Source: Planctomycetota bacterium
Lineage (GTDB): Bacteria; Planctomycetota; UBA8742; UBA2392
Direction: 5' to 3'
DNA length: 64,000 bases
Assembly: GCA_020849795.1 (NCBI GenBank)
Contig: JADZFR010000050.1
Coordinates: forward strand, 62,001-126,000
A program made the position numbers and the translations under genes. Positions 1 to 8,133 of the stretch are shown piece after piece. The notes beneath the pieces were generated by a model that was given only the letters and a program-made list of their open reading frames with translations, searched no databases and had not been told where the DNA came from. The first letter of the stretch is position 1, and each line of letters opens with the position of its first letter.

Positions 1-192
1 TCAGCTGCAGCCTGGGCCGACGGGGTTTGGACCGTGGTGATCAAGCGCAAGCTCGACACGGGCAACAAAGACGACGTGCAGTTCAAAGTCGGCGAAAGCG
101 CGAGCTTCGCCGTCGCGCTGCTGGACAACAAGGGCGTCAAGGATGGCCACGACCACTCCAAGACCCCGCTCGTCAAGCTGGTTATCAAGTAG
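1..192 (+). CDS. Haem-binding cytochrome/ethylbenzene-dehydrogenase-type domain protein (3' end only)
   Basis: The 5' end lies outside the window; 63 codons and a TAG stop at 190-192 are visible. The fragment has a DGVWTVVIKRKLDT strand, a KVGESASFAVALLDN segment and a GHDHSKTPLVKLVI ending. This resembles the C-terminal strands of the ethylbenzene-dehydrogenase-related haem-binding domain found in cytochrome c-552-like and DMSO-reductase gamma-type subunits, where a late His helps bind haem. The family call is inferred from this short pattern only. A stem-loop follows the stop directly, so this is probably the last gene of its transcript. Confidence 0.5.
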   Translation, partial: SAAAWADGVWTVVIKRKLDTGNKDDVQFKVGESASFAVALLDNKGVKDGHDHSKTPLVKLVIK

Positions 193-211
193 AGGCAGAC
201 GACGATACTCG

Positions 212-233
212 CGGGGGCGCGCAAGCGCCCCCG
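212..233. terminator. Bidirectional stem-loop terminator
   Basis: A 9-bp perfect GC stem (CGGGGGCGC / GCGCCCCCG) with a GCAA loop is followed by TTTCATT. It sits between the convergent stops at 192 (+) and 236 (-). Confidence 0.7.
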
Positions 234-235
234 TT

Positions 236-721
236 TCATTGCGAGGCTGGTGGTCCCGGCGGGCGATCAAACTTCATCGGGAAAAGGCGCCGCAACGGGG
301 CCGACATGCGCGGGAGGTCGCCCGCGGGGGCGGCTGTGTTGGGCCGCCACGACGCCGTGAACAAAAGGTTGTCGGCGTCCTCCTGCAAAAACGTCACGAA
401 GACCCGGTTGCCGCCGCGAGTCGCGCCGGTGAGCGCCATTACGCCCTCGTCGTCCGGGGTCAGCTCAATCAGGAACCCGCGATGGATGGTCGAGTGAGCA
501 ATGCCACGTAATTCGCCGGTAGGCGACTGCGAAAGAATCGCGCGCACGCCGTGGTACAGAATGCGATACCCCGGATCGCATGCCTCAAAGTGTATGCTGA
601 GCGCTGTTCCGCCCTGTGCCAGGCTGAACTCGGTGCGCACGATGGTGGGGTCGCCTGTCTGGGCCTCGCCTTCGCCGCCCCAGACCCCGATCCACCCCAA
701 GTAAGGTGCCAGCGGGTTCAT
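236..721 (-). CDS. Small beta-barrel (DUF1579/nitrobindin-like) protein
   Basis: A 161-residue protein that starts within the stop of the upstream gene (ATGA overlap at 718-721), so the two are translationally coupled. It opens with MNPLAPYLGWIGVWGGEGEA, a hydrophobic Gly/Trp-rich strand reminiscent of the GxWxGxG entrance of nitrobindin and lipocalin-like barrels. Alternating short strands follow. There is no signal peptide, and I see no haem-ligand His near the C-terminus, so ligand binding is not supported. The same FEGDALEVGAV-like and WSLERDG-like strand layout in the upstream neighbour suggests the two are distant paralogues. The function is unknown; the fold assignment is inference. 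Confidence 0.55.
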   Translation of the reverse strand: MNPLAPYLGWIGVWGGEGEAQTGDPTIVRTEFSLAQGGTALSIHFEACDPGYRILYHGVRAILSQSPTGELRGIAHSTIHRGFLIELTPDDEGVMALTGATRGGNRVFVTFLQEDADNLLFTASWRPNTAAPAGDLPRMSAPLRRLFPMKFDRPPGPPASQ

Positions 722-1179
722 ACGGGCGGAATCTCCGTGGCTACGCGGCGCCGCAACTGGGTTACGTTGCGCACGCTGACGCTGCCTTGGTATCCCTCGG
801 TCGTTGAGGATGTCAGCTGCATCCCACCGTCGTTCTGCGAGTACAACACGGTCAATATCCGCCCGTCGCCCAACGGCCCAATCAACGCCAGTGCATCCGG
901 ATCGTCGGGCGCCTCCAGCAACTCCGTAAAGCCGACACTGCCGCCGTACATCACACAGCACACCCGGCCGTCACGTTCGAGCGACCAGAACCCGATTCCT
1001 CGCCCGATCAGGACTTGACCGGTCTGATCAGTCATGACGGCGCCGACTTCGAGGGCATCGCCTTCGAAGATCGGCGTGATCTCAAGCTGCATGACCCCTT
1101 CGCGACCCTCGGGCAGTTGCACGGGGCCACTCCAGGAGCCGATCCAGCGCTCGAAACGCTTCAGCAGTGCGCCTCTCAT
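718..1179 (-). CDS. Small beta-barrel (DUF1579-like) protein
   Basis: A 153-residue protein starting at MRGALLKRFERWIGSWSG, whose FERWIGSWSG segment matches the first strand of DUF1579/nitrobindin-like barrels. An in-frame ATG lies 7 codons upstream at 1200. I prefer 1179 because TAACGT lies 7 nt before it, a spacing seen at other presumed leaderless starts in this window. The stop overlaps the next gene's ATG. It contains a typical run of paired strands (GQVLIGRGIGFWSLERDG, VCCVMYGGSVGF). The function is unknown, perhaps small-ligand or lipid binding. Confidence 0.55.
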   Translation of the reverse strand: MRGALLKRFERWIGSWSGPVQLPEGREGVMQLEITPIFEGDALEVGAVMTDQTGQVLIGRGIGFWSLERDGRVCCVMYGGSVGFTELLEAPDDPDALALIGPLGDGRILTVLYSQNDGGMQLTSSTTEGYQGSVSVRNVTQLRRRVATEIPPV

Positions 1180-1267
1180 GCATCCCACGTTAGCACACAT
1201 CCAGTCCGTTGCGACAAGCTGTCAACATCTCGCGCCCCGCAGAGCACGCCGCTATCATCCCGCCGCA

Positions 1268-2446
1268 ATGGCACGCCGTCTGAACGCGAAGCGCAAGCTA
1301 AAGCCCCCGCCGGGGTTGCACGCGGCTTCGGGCCGGCGCCCAGCCCGCACATCCGCCCGCCAGACCAAATCCCCCGGAATGACGTATGCCGACGCGGGCG
1401 TACACTTTGAGACCCACAACAAGCTGGTCACAGAAATTTTCAAGCGCGTACGCAGCACCTACAGCCCGCGCGTGATGCCCGTCGATGATGGCTTCGGTGG
1501 GCTGTTCAGCCTCGATTACGACACCGGACTGTTCAAGCGCAACTATCGCAGACCCGTGCTGGTGGCCTGCACGGACGGCGTCGGAACCAAATTGAAGCTC
1601 GCTTTTGAAATGGGCAAGCACGACACAGTCGGCATTGACTGCGTCGCCATGAGCGTCAATGACATGCTGTGCATGGGCGCTGAACCGCTGTTCTTCCTCG
1701 ATTACATCGCCACGGGACGCAAAGACCTGGACGTGCTGTTGCCCCTCGTTGGTGGCGTCGTCGAGGGCTGCAAGCAGAGCGCGTGTGCGCTGCTGGGCGG
1801 CGAAACCGCCGAGATGCCGGACTTTTACCCGGATGGCGAGTACGACATTGCCGGCTTCGGCATTGGCGTGGTCGAAAAACAGCGGGTGATTCGTGGCGAT
1901 GGTATCAAACCGGGTGACGTCGTTCTGGGAATCGAAAGCAGCGGCTTGCACAGCAACGGGTTCAGCCTTGTGCGCCGGATCATCAAGAAGAAGAAGTGGA
2001 AACTCACCCAGCACATCGGAGAACTCGGGCGCGAACTTGGGCTGGAACTGCTTGAGCCTACACGCATCTACGCGCAGCCGATGGTCGCCCTGCTGAACAC
2101 ATACAAGCGCAAGCGTATCGTCGAGGGCCTTGCGAACATTACCGGCGGCGGGTTTCTCGAGAACATCCCGCGCATTCTGCCTGAAAGCTGCGACGCCGTG
2201 ATCAACACTGGCGCGTGGCAAGTGCCGCCGATCTTTCAGATGCTGCAACGCGGCGGAAACATCGAGCGCGACGAGATGTTCCGCGTCTTCAACATGGGCA
2301 TCGGGATGGTGGCGATCGTGAGCCCCTACCACGTGGACGCCGTGGCTGACAAGCTTGAGAAGCACAAGGTCAAAGGCCTGTCGTCGCTGAAGACCCACGT
2401 CATCGGCGAGATCAGAACCGGCGAACGCCGTGTGGTACTGGCGTAA
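1268..2446 (+). CDS. purM: Phosphoribosylformylglycinamidine cyclo-ligase (AIR synthase)
   Basis: PurM performs the ATP-dependent closure of FGAM to aminoimidazole ribotide in cytoplasmic purine synthesis. Family signatures are clear: YADAGV at the N-terminal core, CTDGVGTKLKLA, GGETAEMP, ESSGLHSNGFSLVR, and NITGGGFLENIPR near the end. The core beginning at the ATG at 1379 (355 residues) matches the usual length of about 345. The earlier ATG at 1268 adds a 37-residue Lys/Arg/Pro-rich extension with coding-like codon use, and has TATCAT 9 nt upstream. Neither start has a Shine-Dalgarno site, so the true start is uncertain between 1268 and 1379. No other purine genes are adjacent. Confidence 0.95.
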   Translation: MARRLNAKRKLKPPPGLHAASGRRPARTSARQTKSPGMTYADAGVHFETHNKLVTEIFKRVRSTYSPRVMPVDDGFGGLFSLDYDTGLFKRNYRRPVLVACTDGVGTKLKLAFEMGKHDTVGIDCVAMSVNDMLCMGAEPLFFLDYIATGRKDLDVLLPLVGGVVEGCKQSACALLGGETAEMPDFYPDGEYDIAGFGIGVVEKQRVIRGDGIKPGDVVLGIESSGLHSNGFSLVRRIIKKKKWKLTQHIGELGRELGLELLEPTRIYAQPMVALLNTYKRKRIVEGLANITGGGFLENIPRILPESCDAVINTGAWQVPPIFQMLQRGGNIERDEMFRVFNMGIGMVAIVSPYHVDAVADKLEKHKVKGLSSLKTHVIGEIRTGERRVVLA

Positions 2447-2557
2447 CTGTGAATCTGCCGGCGGCCCATGTTCTTCGCGCGTCAAAACTTTTCCGTCGCC
2501 GCGGCGACCTAACTCGTTACATTGCCGGACCTTTGTTCAGACCGGTACGGGAATCGC

Positions 2558-3445
2558 ATGACTTTGCGGCTGTTGATGCTCGGTGTTCTGGCCTGCGCGC
2601 CGCTGTGCGCACAGGGCATGAGTGAAGACTACGTGCGCGCCCGCGCCGAGGCCAAGTTCGCCAAAGACCACGGCATCAGCTTTGAGTGGGACGTGTTTGC
2701 TCATGTGCCCTGGTTTGAGCAGCAACACAAGGTGCGCGCCAACGGTCTGGGCGGCGACGGCATCAGCTTTGTCCGCGACATGGATGGCTTTCCGATCGGT
2801 GTCTTTCTGGACACCGAGGCGCGATTGCGCTTTTCGTGGCATGACAGCATCGAGGTCGGGTACGGGTTTCACGTACTGCGAGTCTTCAAGAATGGCCTGG
2901 ACGACTTCACGCGCTTCAACGGCGTGCTGTATCCGCCCAAGACCGATATCGACTTTCGCTCCGACTGGCATGACATGCGGATTCATTACCGGCGCGACCT
3001 GTTCCGGTTCGGGATCGACCGCAACTTCACCACCTATGTCACCGCAGGCCTCGAATGGGCGTACCTGAAGGCCCACACAGGCAGCGACACGTTCCCGGTC
3101 GCCGACGACCGCGACGAGGAACACTTCCGCGAACTGCTGCCATGGTGGAACGCGGGTGTGGGCATGCAACTCGAGTTCGGGCGCATCCGGCTCACCGCAG
3201 ACGGCCGCGGCACATACGCCGTGGGCTATCCCACGTTCCAGAAGCGCAACGATGAGACCATGAAGCAAAGCATCGTGAGCCTGAACGCCTATGCCGCCTT
3301 TGAGTACCAGATCACGGACTGGTTCAGCTTTGTGGTGCGCGCAAAGTTTCGCTACCTGTTCGTCAAGCTGTACGGCGGCTTTCGCTCCGATCGCTTCCTG
3401 TGGTACGGCGTCGGCCCTGAAATCGGCTTTGGTATCCGCCTCTAA
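2558..3445 (+). CDS. Outer-membrane beta-barrel-like secreted protein
   Basis: A 295-residue protein with a clear signal peptide (MTLRLLMLGVLACAPLCAQG). The mature part is a succession of amphipathic aromatic-rich strands (ARLRFSWHDSIEVGYGFHVL, FVVRAKFRYLFVKLYGG) ending in GVGPEIGFGIRL. Alternating hydrophobic/polar strands and a final strand ending in a hydrophobic residue are typical of outer-membrane barrels of the OmpA/OmpW size class. The ATG at 2558 directly precedes the signal peptide and has a weak GGGAA upstream. No specific substrate can be named. A strong hairpin follows the stop. Confidence 0.6.
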   Translation: MTLRLLMLGVLACAPLCAQGMSEDYVRARAEAKFAKDHGISFEWDVFAHVPWFEQQHKVRANGLGGDGISFVRDMDGFPIGVFLDTEARLRFSWHDSIEVGYGFHVLRVFKNGLDDFTRFNGVLYPPKTDIDFRSDWHDMRIHYRRDLFRFGIDRNFTTYVTAGLEWAYLKAHTGSDTFPVADDRDEEHFRELLPWWNAGVGMQLEFGRIRLTADGRGTYAVGYPTFQKRNDETMKQSIVSLNAYAAFEYQITDWFSFVVRAKFRYLFVKLYGGFRSDRFLWYGVGPEIGFGIRL

Positions 3446-3460
3446 TGCTGCAAATAAACA

Positions 3461-3483
3461 CCGCCCGGGGACGCCCCGGGCGG
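3461..3483. terminator. Bidirectional GC stem-loop between convergent genes
   Basis: A 10-bp perfect stem (CCGCCCGGGG / CCCCGGGCGG) with an ACG loop separates the stops at 3445 (+) and 3503 (-). The T tail is short. Confidence 0.75.
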
Positions 3484-3502
3484 TTCGCATGCGTCGTCGG
3501 CA

Positions 3503-5539
3503 CTAACGCCGCCTGCGCCTGGGTAGGACCACGGCAAACAGACCAAGCATCGCCAGCAACGGGTTTGCGCCAACCACCGCGACACACCCGCCGGCTGAGC
3601 CCGTGCCTCCGCTGCCCGCAGCACCGCTGAGCGCATCCACGGCCACAACGAGGGTAAGCGGCTGCGAAGTGTTCGCCCCCACCGCGTCCTGCACGCGGAT
3701 CGTGAAGTCATAGCTGCCGGCCTGCGTCGGCATGCCGCTCAATACGCCATCCGGCGACAACGCGATTCCTGCTGGAAGCGCGCCAACCGACAGACTGAAC
3801 GACAGGGCACCCGTCCCGCCGACGGCCACAATTTGCTGTGGCCCGTAAGCCACGCCCTGCATCGAGGCCGGCAGCGATGTAGTGACAATCAGCGGAATCG
3901 CGGATGAGAATGCGACCCCCGCGATGCCGAAGGTAAACGGGGTCGGCTTGGTCGTGTCGTCATGCGTAAACGTGACGGTCGCCGACTTTACGCCGATGTT
4001 GGACGCGTCAAACGCAATCCCGAACGAGGTGCTGCCGCCGGCCGGAACGGTTGCGGTGAATGCCGAAAGGTCGAGCACGAAGGCGGTGGCGTGCGCGCCA
4101 ACCAGCGCCGGTGTGCCCAGGGTCAACGGGCCGCTGCCCGTGCTGGCGATCGTGATGGTGGTGTACGCAGTGGGCATAGTGGCAACGTCGACGTTGCCGA
4201 AGTCGCGGGGACCGGCAGCAGATGCGCCTGCCTGGATCGGCCCGGCGCTGTCGGCCACGCCAATTCGCGGTGCAATCGTGATCTCGCCGCGCAGTTCAAA
4301 CCGGAACGGGTTGCTCACGGTCGGGTCGTCGTGCGACAGCTCGATCCAGACCGAGTTCACGCCCACACTGCCGCCCTCAAGCCGGAACTTGAGCTGGCAA
4401 CTGCCGCCCTGGGGCACCACCTGCGAGTACCCGCCGCTGTCAAACCCGAATGCGGCGCCCCCGCTGCCCTGCGCCGGAGCCGCAAAGTTCCAGCCGCCGA
4501 GTGTCAGGTCTCCACTGCCCGAGTTGCTGATCGTGAGCGTGGCCCACGGTGTAGGTAACTGGGCCATGTCGTGCGTGCCGAAGTTGCGATCGCCGGCTGC
4601 GCTGGCCCCGGGCTGGACGGCACCGGTTGAGTCGGCAATGCCGATGCGCGGGTCAGGCACGACGTTGATCGTGAAAGTCGCCTTGGTGGCGATGCAGTGG
4701 TGTTTGAAGTGCAGATAGCCACCCTGGTTCACGAGGTCGATCACCAGGCCCCAGACGAGCATCTTGAACTCGTGCGTGCCCACGCTGTTGAACACACCGG
4801 AAACTGAACTTCCCGGGCGATTGAGACTGTGGTGTCCATACCCGCAGAACTCGTCCGCGATGATGCCGGTGCCAGCGGTGTTCGTGATCGTGGTGACCAG
4901 CCCGACGCTCTCCCAGGCCGTGTTTTCGGCATCGATGTTCAAGCCGAGAGCGCTGACGGACGTACCCACCGGCACGTCGATGGTGCCGGCGATGGGCTGG
5001 CTGGCGATTGTCGGTGTCGCAGAAACCGAGACGCCGAATGGCGCAGCGGGGTACGACGTGGTCGTGCCCTGGCCGTTGGGGTCGCCGACCAGAATGACGA
5101 TCGCGTGGTCCTCGACATAGATGCCGCCCGTGGTCGCCGCGAGTTGCAGGTTGATGTAGTAGGTCGTGTCGTTTTGAAACGTGCCGCTGCCAGGCATGAT
5201 GGAAAACGGTGTCTGCATCAGCGTGCCGCTGCCCCACTCGCCGGACTGAAAGCCCGAAATCGCCGGGTAAACCTGCGAAGCGCTCGAGACAGCCGTACCC
5301 CCGTTGATCTCATCCACGGTGATGCGGAGGCCAAGGTTGGCCAGGGTGGTACCGTTGGGCACCGTCCAGATCCAGCCGGGAATGATCTTGTCGCCCGCCG
5401 TGAAGTGATACGTCGAAATCGAGCCCGTGTGGGCGGGCGCGATGGTCGAAGTCATGGCGACCGTAAGCGGCGAAGTCTGGCCGGACAGGCCGTCTGCCAA
5501 CGCCAGCCCGAGGATGCAGATTGCAGTTAGACGCCACAT
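3503..5539 (-). CDS. Secreted choice-of-anchor D / putative-Ig domain protein with Cys-TM-Arg tail
   Basis: A 678-residue protein with a signal peptide (MWRLTAICILGLALADGLSG) and a good GGAG ribosome site upstream. After an N-terminal beta domain it carries two consecutive choice-of-anchor D-like repeats; each begins PRIG(I/V)ADS, passes through DFGN/NFGTHD and TISNSGSGDLTLG, and ends in TFTHDD/ELSHDD. A putative Ig (He-PIG) domain follows (ALPAGIALSPDGVLSGMPTQ). The C-terminus is a Gly/Ser linker, one Cys, a hydrophobic stretch and RRRRR, like MYXO-CTERM-type sorting signals. It is divergent from the 5647 repressor gene, and the shared 107-bp gap holds two operator copies, so it may belong to that regulon. 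An adhesive or structural surface role is inferred. Confidence 0.75.
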   Translation of the reverse strand: MWRLTAICILGLALADGLSGQTSPLTVAMTSTIAPAHTGSISTYHFTAGDKIIPGWIWTVPNGTTLANLGLRITVDEINGGTAVSSASQVYPAISGFQSGEWGSGTLMQTPFSIMPGSGTFQNDTTYYINLQLAATTGGIYVEDHAIVILVGDPNGQGTTTSYPAAPFGVSVSATPTIASQPIAGTIDVPVGTSVSALGLNIDAENTAWESVGLVTTITNTAGTGIIADEFCGYGHHSLNRPGSSVSGVFNSVGTHEFKMLVWGLVIDLVNQGGYLHFKHHCIATKATFTINVVPDPRIGIADSTGAVQPGASAAGDRNFGTHDMAQLPTPWATLTISNSGSGDLTLGGWNFAAPAQGSGGAAFGFDSGGYSQVVPQGGSCQLKFRLEGGSVGVNSVWIELSHDDPTVSNPFRFELRGEITIAPRIGVADSAGPIQAGASAAGPRDFGNVDVATMPTAYTTITIASTGSGPLTLGTPALVGAHATAFVLDLSAFTATVPAGGSTSFGIAFDASNIGVKSATVTFTHDDTTKPTPFTFGIAGVAFSSAIPLIVTTSLPASMQGVAYGPQQIVAVGGTGALSFSLSVGALPAGIALSPDGVLSGMPTQAGSYDFTIRVQDAVGANTSQPLTLVVAVDALSGAAGSGGTGSAGGCVAVVGANPLLAMLGLFAVVLPRRRRR

Positions 5540-5597
5540 GGCGAATCTCCTGTGTTCGCCGCGGGCACTACCGCCGCGGCATGCGAGGCAGAATACC

Positions 5598-5611
5598 CGT
5601 TTATGAAAACT
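5598..5611 (+). promoter_or_regulatory. Operator copy 1 for the 5647 repressor (candidate)
   Basis: CGTTTATGAAAACT is exactly repeated at 5642-5655, 44 bp away. Within it GTTT-N4-AAAC is a dyad, as expected for Xre/CI-type dimers. This copy overlaps the first base of the -35 hexamer at 5611. Confidence 0.6.
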
Positions 5612-5639
5612 TGACGCCAGCATTGCTGCACCGTAGATT
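5611..5639 (+). promoter_or_regulatory. Sigma-70-type promoter of the 5647 repressor gene
   Basis: TTGACG (5611-5616), a 17-bp spacer and TAGATT (5634-5639). The -10 ends 7 nt before the ATG at 5647, predicting a leaderless or nearly leaderless transcript. It is bracketed by two identical operator-like sites. Confidence 0.65.
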
Positions 5640-5641
5640 TT

Positions 5642-5655
5642 CGTTTATGAAAACT
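5642..5655 (+). promoter_or_regulatory. Operator copy 2 overlapping the start codon (candidate)
   Basis: Second exact copy of CGTTTATGAAAACT, covering the expected transcription start and the first codons of the repressor gene. Bound protein here would block initiation, which fits negative autoregulation. Confidence 0.6.
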
Positions 5656-7137
5656 ACATACGCTGCAGCACAAAACCGGAAACAGGATGAACCTGCACAA
5701 GTCGCCGCGCGTCTTGAACAACTCGTGCGAACCCACAGCCTGAGCGTGATTGCCCAGCGCACCGGAACACCCATCACCAACGTGCACCGCTACATGCGCG
5801 GCGCAAAGGTCCCGGCAGACTTCTGTGCCCGCGTTGTGCGCGAGTTCAACGTCAATCCCGCGTGGCTGCTCAACGGCGAAGGAACAGCCAGCTTGACCGA
5901 CGTCACGACCAGCACAGAACGCATGGCCGGCAACCTGCTTGAGTTGGTCGAGGCGATGAACGCCGTGATGCACATGCGCATGGGCGCCCTGACCGGCAAG
6001 CACCACTTGCGCGTGCTGCGTGAACTCAACGACGCGCTGACACGCTATGAGCAATTGCGCGAACGCCTGAACGAGCATGCCCAACCCATCTTCGGTCGCC
6101 TTTCCGAGGAGCTGCAAGCCGCGCTGAACCGCCTTGACCTCGAACGCGCCACCGATCTGTTCAAGCCCGTCGACCAGGTCGTGCGCCTGTGCCTGGACAC
6201 CCGCGCCGAGAAGATCCACCTGGCCATGAAGTCTCACTTCGCAGTCCTGAGCCGCAATCGGGCCGAAGCACTGCGCTTGCAACAGCGCCTGTTCCGGAAC
6301 CCCCTTTCCGAGGGCCGCATCGACAGCGAGGAACACTGTGAAGAAGCCACACGCCTGCTCATCACTCTCACCGACGCAGGTCGCGAACCAGATGCACTGC
6401 GTGTCGGCGAGGCCTCGATGCTGCTTGCCGACGACTCGACACGCGCCACGGCAGGGTTTGCGATGCTGGCGATGATGACCGGCAACATGATGATTCACAC
6501 CGGGCGGTTGTATGAGGGTTTAGCCTGTATCCAGCGCAATCTGCCGCGCGTAAGCAACGAGGGACGCCGCCGGGCAGGCAGGCACATGGTGATGATGGGC
6601 CTGTTGTATGCGGGCGTGCTGCTGCCGGCGCAGGCGTATGAATACGGCGACCACTATGACGTAAAGGCGTTCGACATGGTCAGTCTCGCCGCGCTGCTGG
6701 AGGACCCGAAACTGCTGCGCACCGCTTTGGCATACCGGCGCGATGCGAGAATCGAGACTGCGGCAGTGTATCGGCCCTTTGACTACATCACCGATGCAGC
6801 CGACGCACTGCTGCATGCACTTGAGGGCGATGTGCGCGGCGCCGAAGCCGCGTGGCGCCGCACCAGCGACAAGTGGGAAGGTGCCGACGCTGAGCCGGAG
6901 CTTGCGATTTCGCATGCGCAAGTCATGCGCCTGCTGGGCCGCAACGCCACCAGGGCCCACAACCGCGCAGCAGACCTGTTGTCCGGCATGAAAGATCGCA
7001 AACTCGGCTTGCTACAGCGCGTGCTGCATTGGCGCAACGCGGTGGCCATCAAAGGGGCCAAAGACCGCGCCGAAGCCGAAACAAAACTTCGCCACTACAG
7101 GGCCGCCGGCTACGAACTATTCCGGAACCTCGGCTGA
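5647..7137 (+). CDS. CI/Xre-type HTH transcriptional regulator with large helical (TPR-like) domain
   Basis: A 496-residue cytoplasmic protein. Residues about 15-78 form a phage CI-repressor-like helix-turn-helix: LSVIAQRTGTPITNVHRYMRG is the recognition unit and FNVNPAWLLNGEG the characteristic closing motif. The remaining 400 residues are alpha-helical, rich in Leu/Ala/Arg, with TPR-like pairs (for example NRAEALRLQQRLFRNPL and RLYEGLACIQRNLPR), suggesting a sensor or oligomerisation scaffold. The ATG at 5647 lies 7 nt after a -10 box with no Shine-Dalgarno site. Operator copies flank the promoter, so autorepression is likely, as is control of the divergent surface-protein gene. The effector is unknown. 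Confidence 0.75.
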   Translation: MKTTYAAAQNRKQDEPAQVAARLEQLVRTHSLSVIAQRTGTPITNVHRYMRGAKVPADFCARVVREFNVNPAWLLNGEGTASLTDVTTSTERMAGNLLELVEAMNAVMHMRMGALTGKHHLRVLRELNDALTRYEQLRERLNEHAQPIFGRLSEELQAALNRLDLERATDLFKPVDQVVRLCLDTRAEKIHLAMKSHFAVLSRNRAEALRLQQRLFRNPLSEGRIDSEEHCEEATRLLITLTDAGREPDALRVGEASMLLADDSTRATAGFAMLAMMTGNMMIHTGRLYEGLACIQRNLPRVSNEGRRRAGRHMVMMGLLYAGVLLPAQAYEYGDHYDVKAFDMVSLAALLEDPKLLRTALAYRRDARIETAAVYRPFDYITDAADALLHALEGDVRGAEAAWRRTSDKWEGADAEPELAISHAQVMRLLGRNATRAHNRAADLLSGMKDRKLGLLQRVLHWRNAVAIKGAKDRAEAETKLRHYRAAGYELFRNLG

Positions 7138-7156
7138 CAGCGGCGACATCGCCACC

Positions 7157-7185
7157 TTGGTTGGCCCTGTCGGCACTGCTAGTGT
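7157..7185 (+). promoter_or_regulatory. Promoter of the YmdB-type gene (candidate)
   Basis: TTGGTT (7157-7162), 17-bp spacer, TAGTGT (7180-7185), followed by a 20-nt leader with GAGGAG before the TTG start at 7206. Confidence 0.45.
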
Positions 7186-7205
7186 GCCCCGGCTGAGGAG
7201 CGCGT

Positions 7206-8033
7206 TTGCCTGATCAGACGATTCGAGTGCTGTGCCTGGGTGACCTTGTTGGAAGGCCCGGCCGGCGCGTGATCCGCGAGTGCCTGGCCGGGGTGCGCGC
7301 GCGCCACCGGATCGACTTCGTCATTGTCAACATTGAAAACGCCACCAACGGCGCCGGCGTGCGCGAGAAAGAGGCAGCCGAGCTGCTGTCATACGGCATC
7401 GATTGCATGACCAGCGGCGACCACATTCTCGACTATCCAGATGTCTATCCCTACATGGCCGAAGAGCCGCGGCTGCTGCACCCTGAAAACTACGACATTC
7501 CTGGCACCGGTGCCCACGTCTATGACACACCCAAGGGCAAGGTCGGCGTGGTCAACGTTGTCGGCCACGTTTTCATGAAAGACCGCGTGCCAACGCGAAA
7601 TGCCTTCAACACGGCCCAACAGGCCGTGGCCCGCCTGCGCGAACAGACTCCTGTGGTGTTCGTGGACATCCATGGTGAAGCCACCAGCGAAAAGATCGGC
7701 ATGGGATGGCTGCTGGACGGTCAAGCCAGCGCGGTGTTCGGCACGCACACCCACGTGCAGACCGCGGACGCACAAGTGCTGCCGGGCGGCACCGGCTATC
7801 TGACCGATCTGGGCATGACCGGCCCGCACCTTGGTGTCATCGGGCGCGACAAGGACACCGTGCTCAAACGCTTTACCAAAGAAGAAAAAGCGTACATGCG
7901 TGTGGCCAAGCAGTGGGTGCGCATGAGCGGCGCCATTTTCGAAGTCGAATCAAGCAGCGGCCGCTGTCGCGGCGTCGAGTTGTTCACCCACGCGTTGGAG
8001 GACACCGATGATCCCGAACCTAACGAAGCATAA
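7206..8033 (+). CDS. YmdB/TIGR00282-family metallophosphoesterase (2',3'-cyclic nucleotide phosphodiesterase-type)
   Basis: A 275-residue cytoplasmic protein of the YmdB family; characterised members hydrolyse cyclic nucleotides with a di-metal centre. Family blocks are present in order: LCLGDLVGRPGRR, VNIENATNGAG, HPENYDIPGTG, FVDIHGEATSEKIGMGWLLD, GTHTHVQTADAQVLPGGTGY and DLGMTGP. The start is TTG, supported by GAGGAG at the correct distance. One oddity: the usual GNH metal motif reads SGDHILD, with Asp in place of the bridging Asn. Asp can still bind metal, so loss of activity is not implied. Two hairpins follow the gene. Confidence 0.9.
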   Translation: MPDQTIRVLCLGDLVGRPGRRVIRECLAGVRARHRIDFVIVNIENATNGAGVREKEAAELLSYGIDCMTSGDHILDYPDVYPYMAEEPRLLHPENYDIPGTGAHVYDTPKGKVGVVNVVGHVFMKDRVPTRNAFNTAQQAVARLREQTPVVFVDIHGEATSEKIGMGWLLDGQASAVFGTHTHVQTADAQVLPGGTGYLTDLGMTGPHLGVIGRDKDTVLKRFTKEEKAYMRVAKQWVRMSGAIFEVESSSGRCRGVELFTHALEDTDDPEPNEA

Positions 8034-8044
8034 ATCGACTTGAC

Positions 8045-8109
8045 CCTACGCAAGCCGTCGCAAGACTGTTCCTTGCGTAGGAAACATCCGCCACCGGGGC
8101 AGGCGGATG
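8045..8109 (+). terminator. Two adjacent stem-loops downstream of the YmdB-type gene
   Basis: The first hairpin has 10-bp arms CCTACGCAAG / CTTGCGTAGG (8045-8054, 8072-8081). The second has 8-bp arms CATCCGCC / GGCGGATG (8085-8092, 8102-8109) and is followed by ATTTGCATTTG. The second resembles a terminator. The pair could also be the leader structure of the next gene, whose Shine-Dalgarno site follows. Confidence 0.5.
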
Positions 8110-8133
8110 ATTTGCATTTGTCAGGAGCGAACG

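Noticed and set aside
718-721. UGA read as sense in other genes (global recoding)
   Set aside because: UGA ends many genes normally here (718, 7137, 23615, 42380, 46269, 46705), so only the 28185 site is exceptional.
1298-2485. Long open frame antisense to purM (395 codons), and similar ones opposite the genes at 26307 (minus) and 49385 (minus)
   Set aside because: They are mirror frames produced by high third-position GC. They lack ribosome sites, recognisable domains and plausible composition, while the sense frames have clear families.
2495-2508. 14-bp palindrome GTCGCCGCGGCGAC before the outer-membrane protein gene
   Set aside because: Such GC palindromes are expected by chance in this base composition. 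No second copy or matching regulator is visible.
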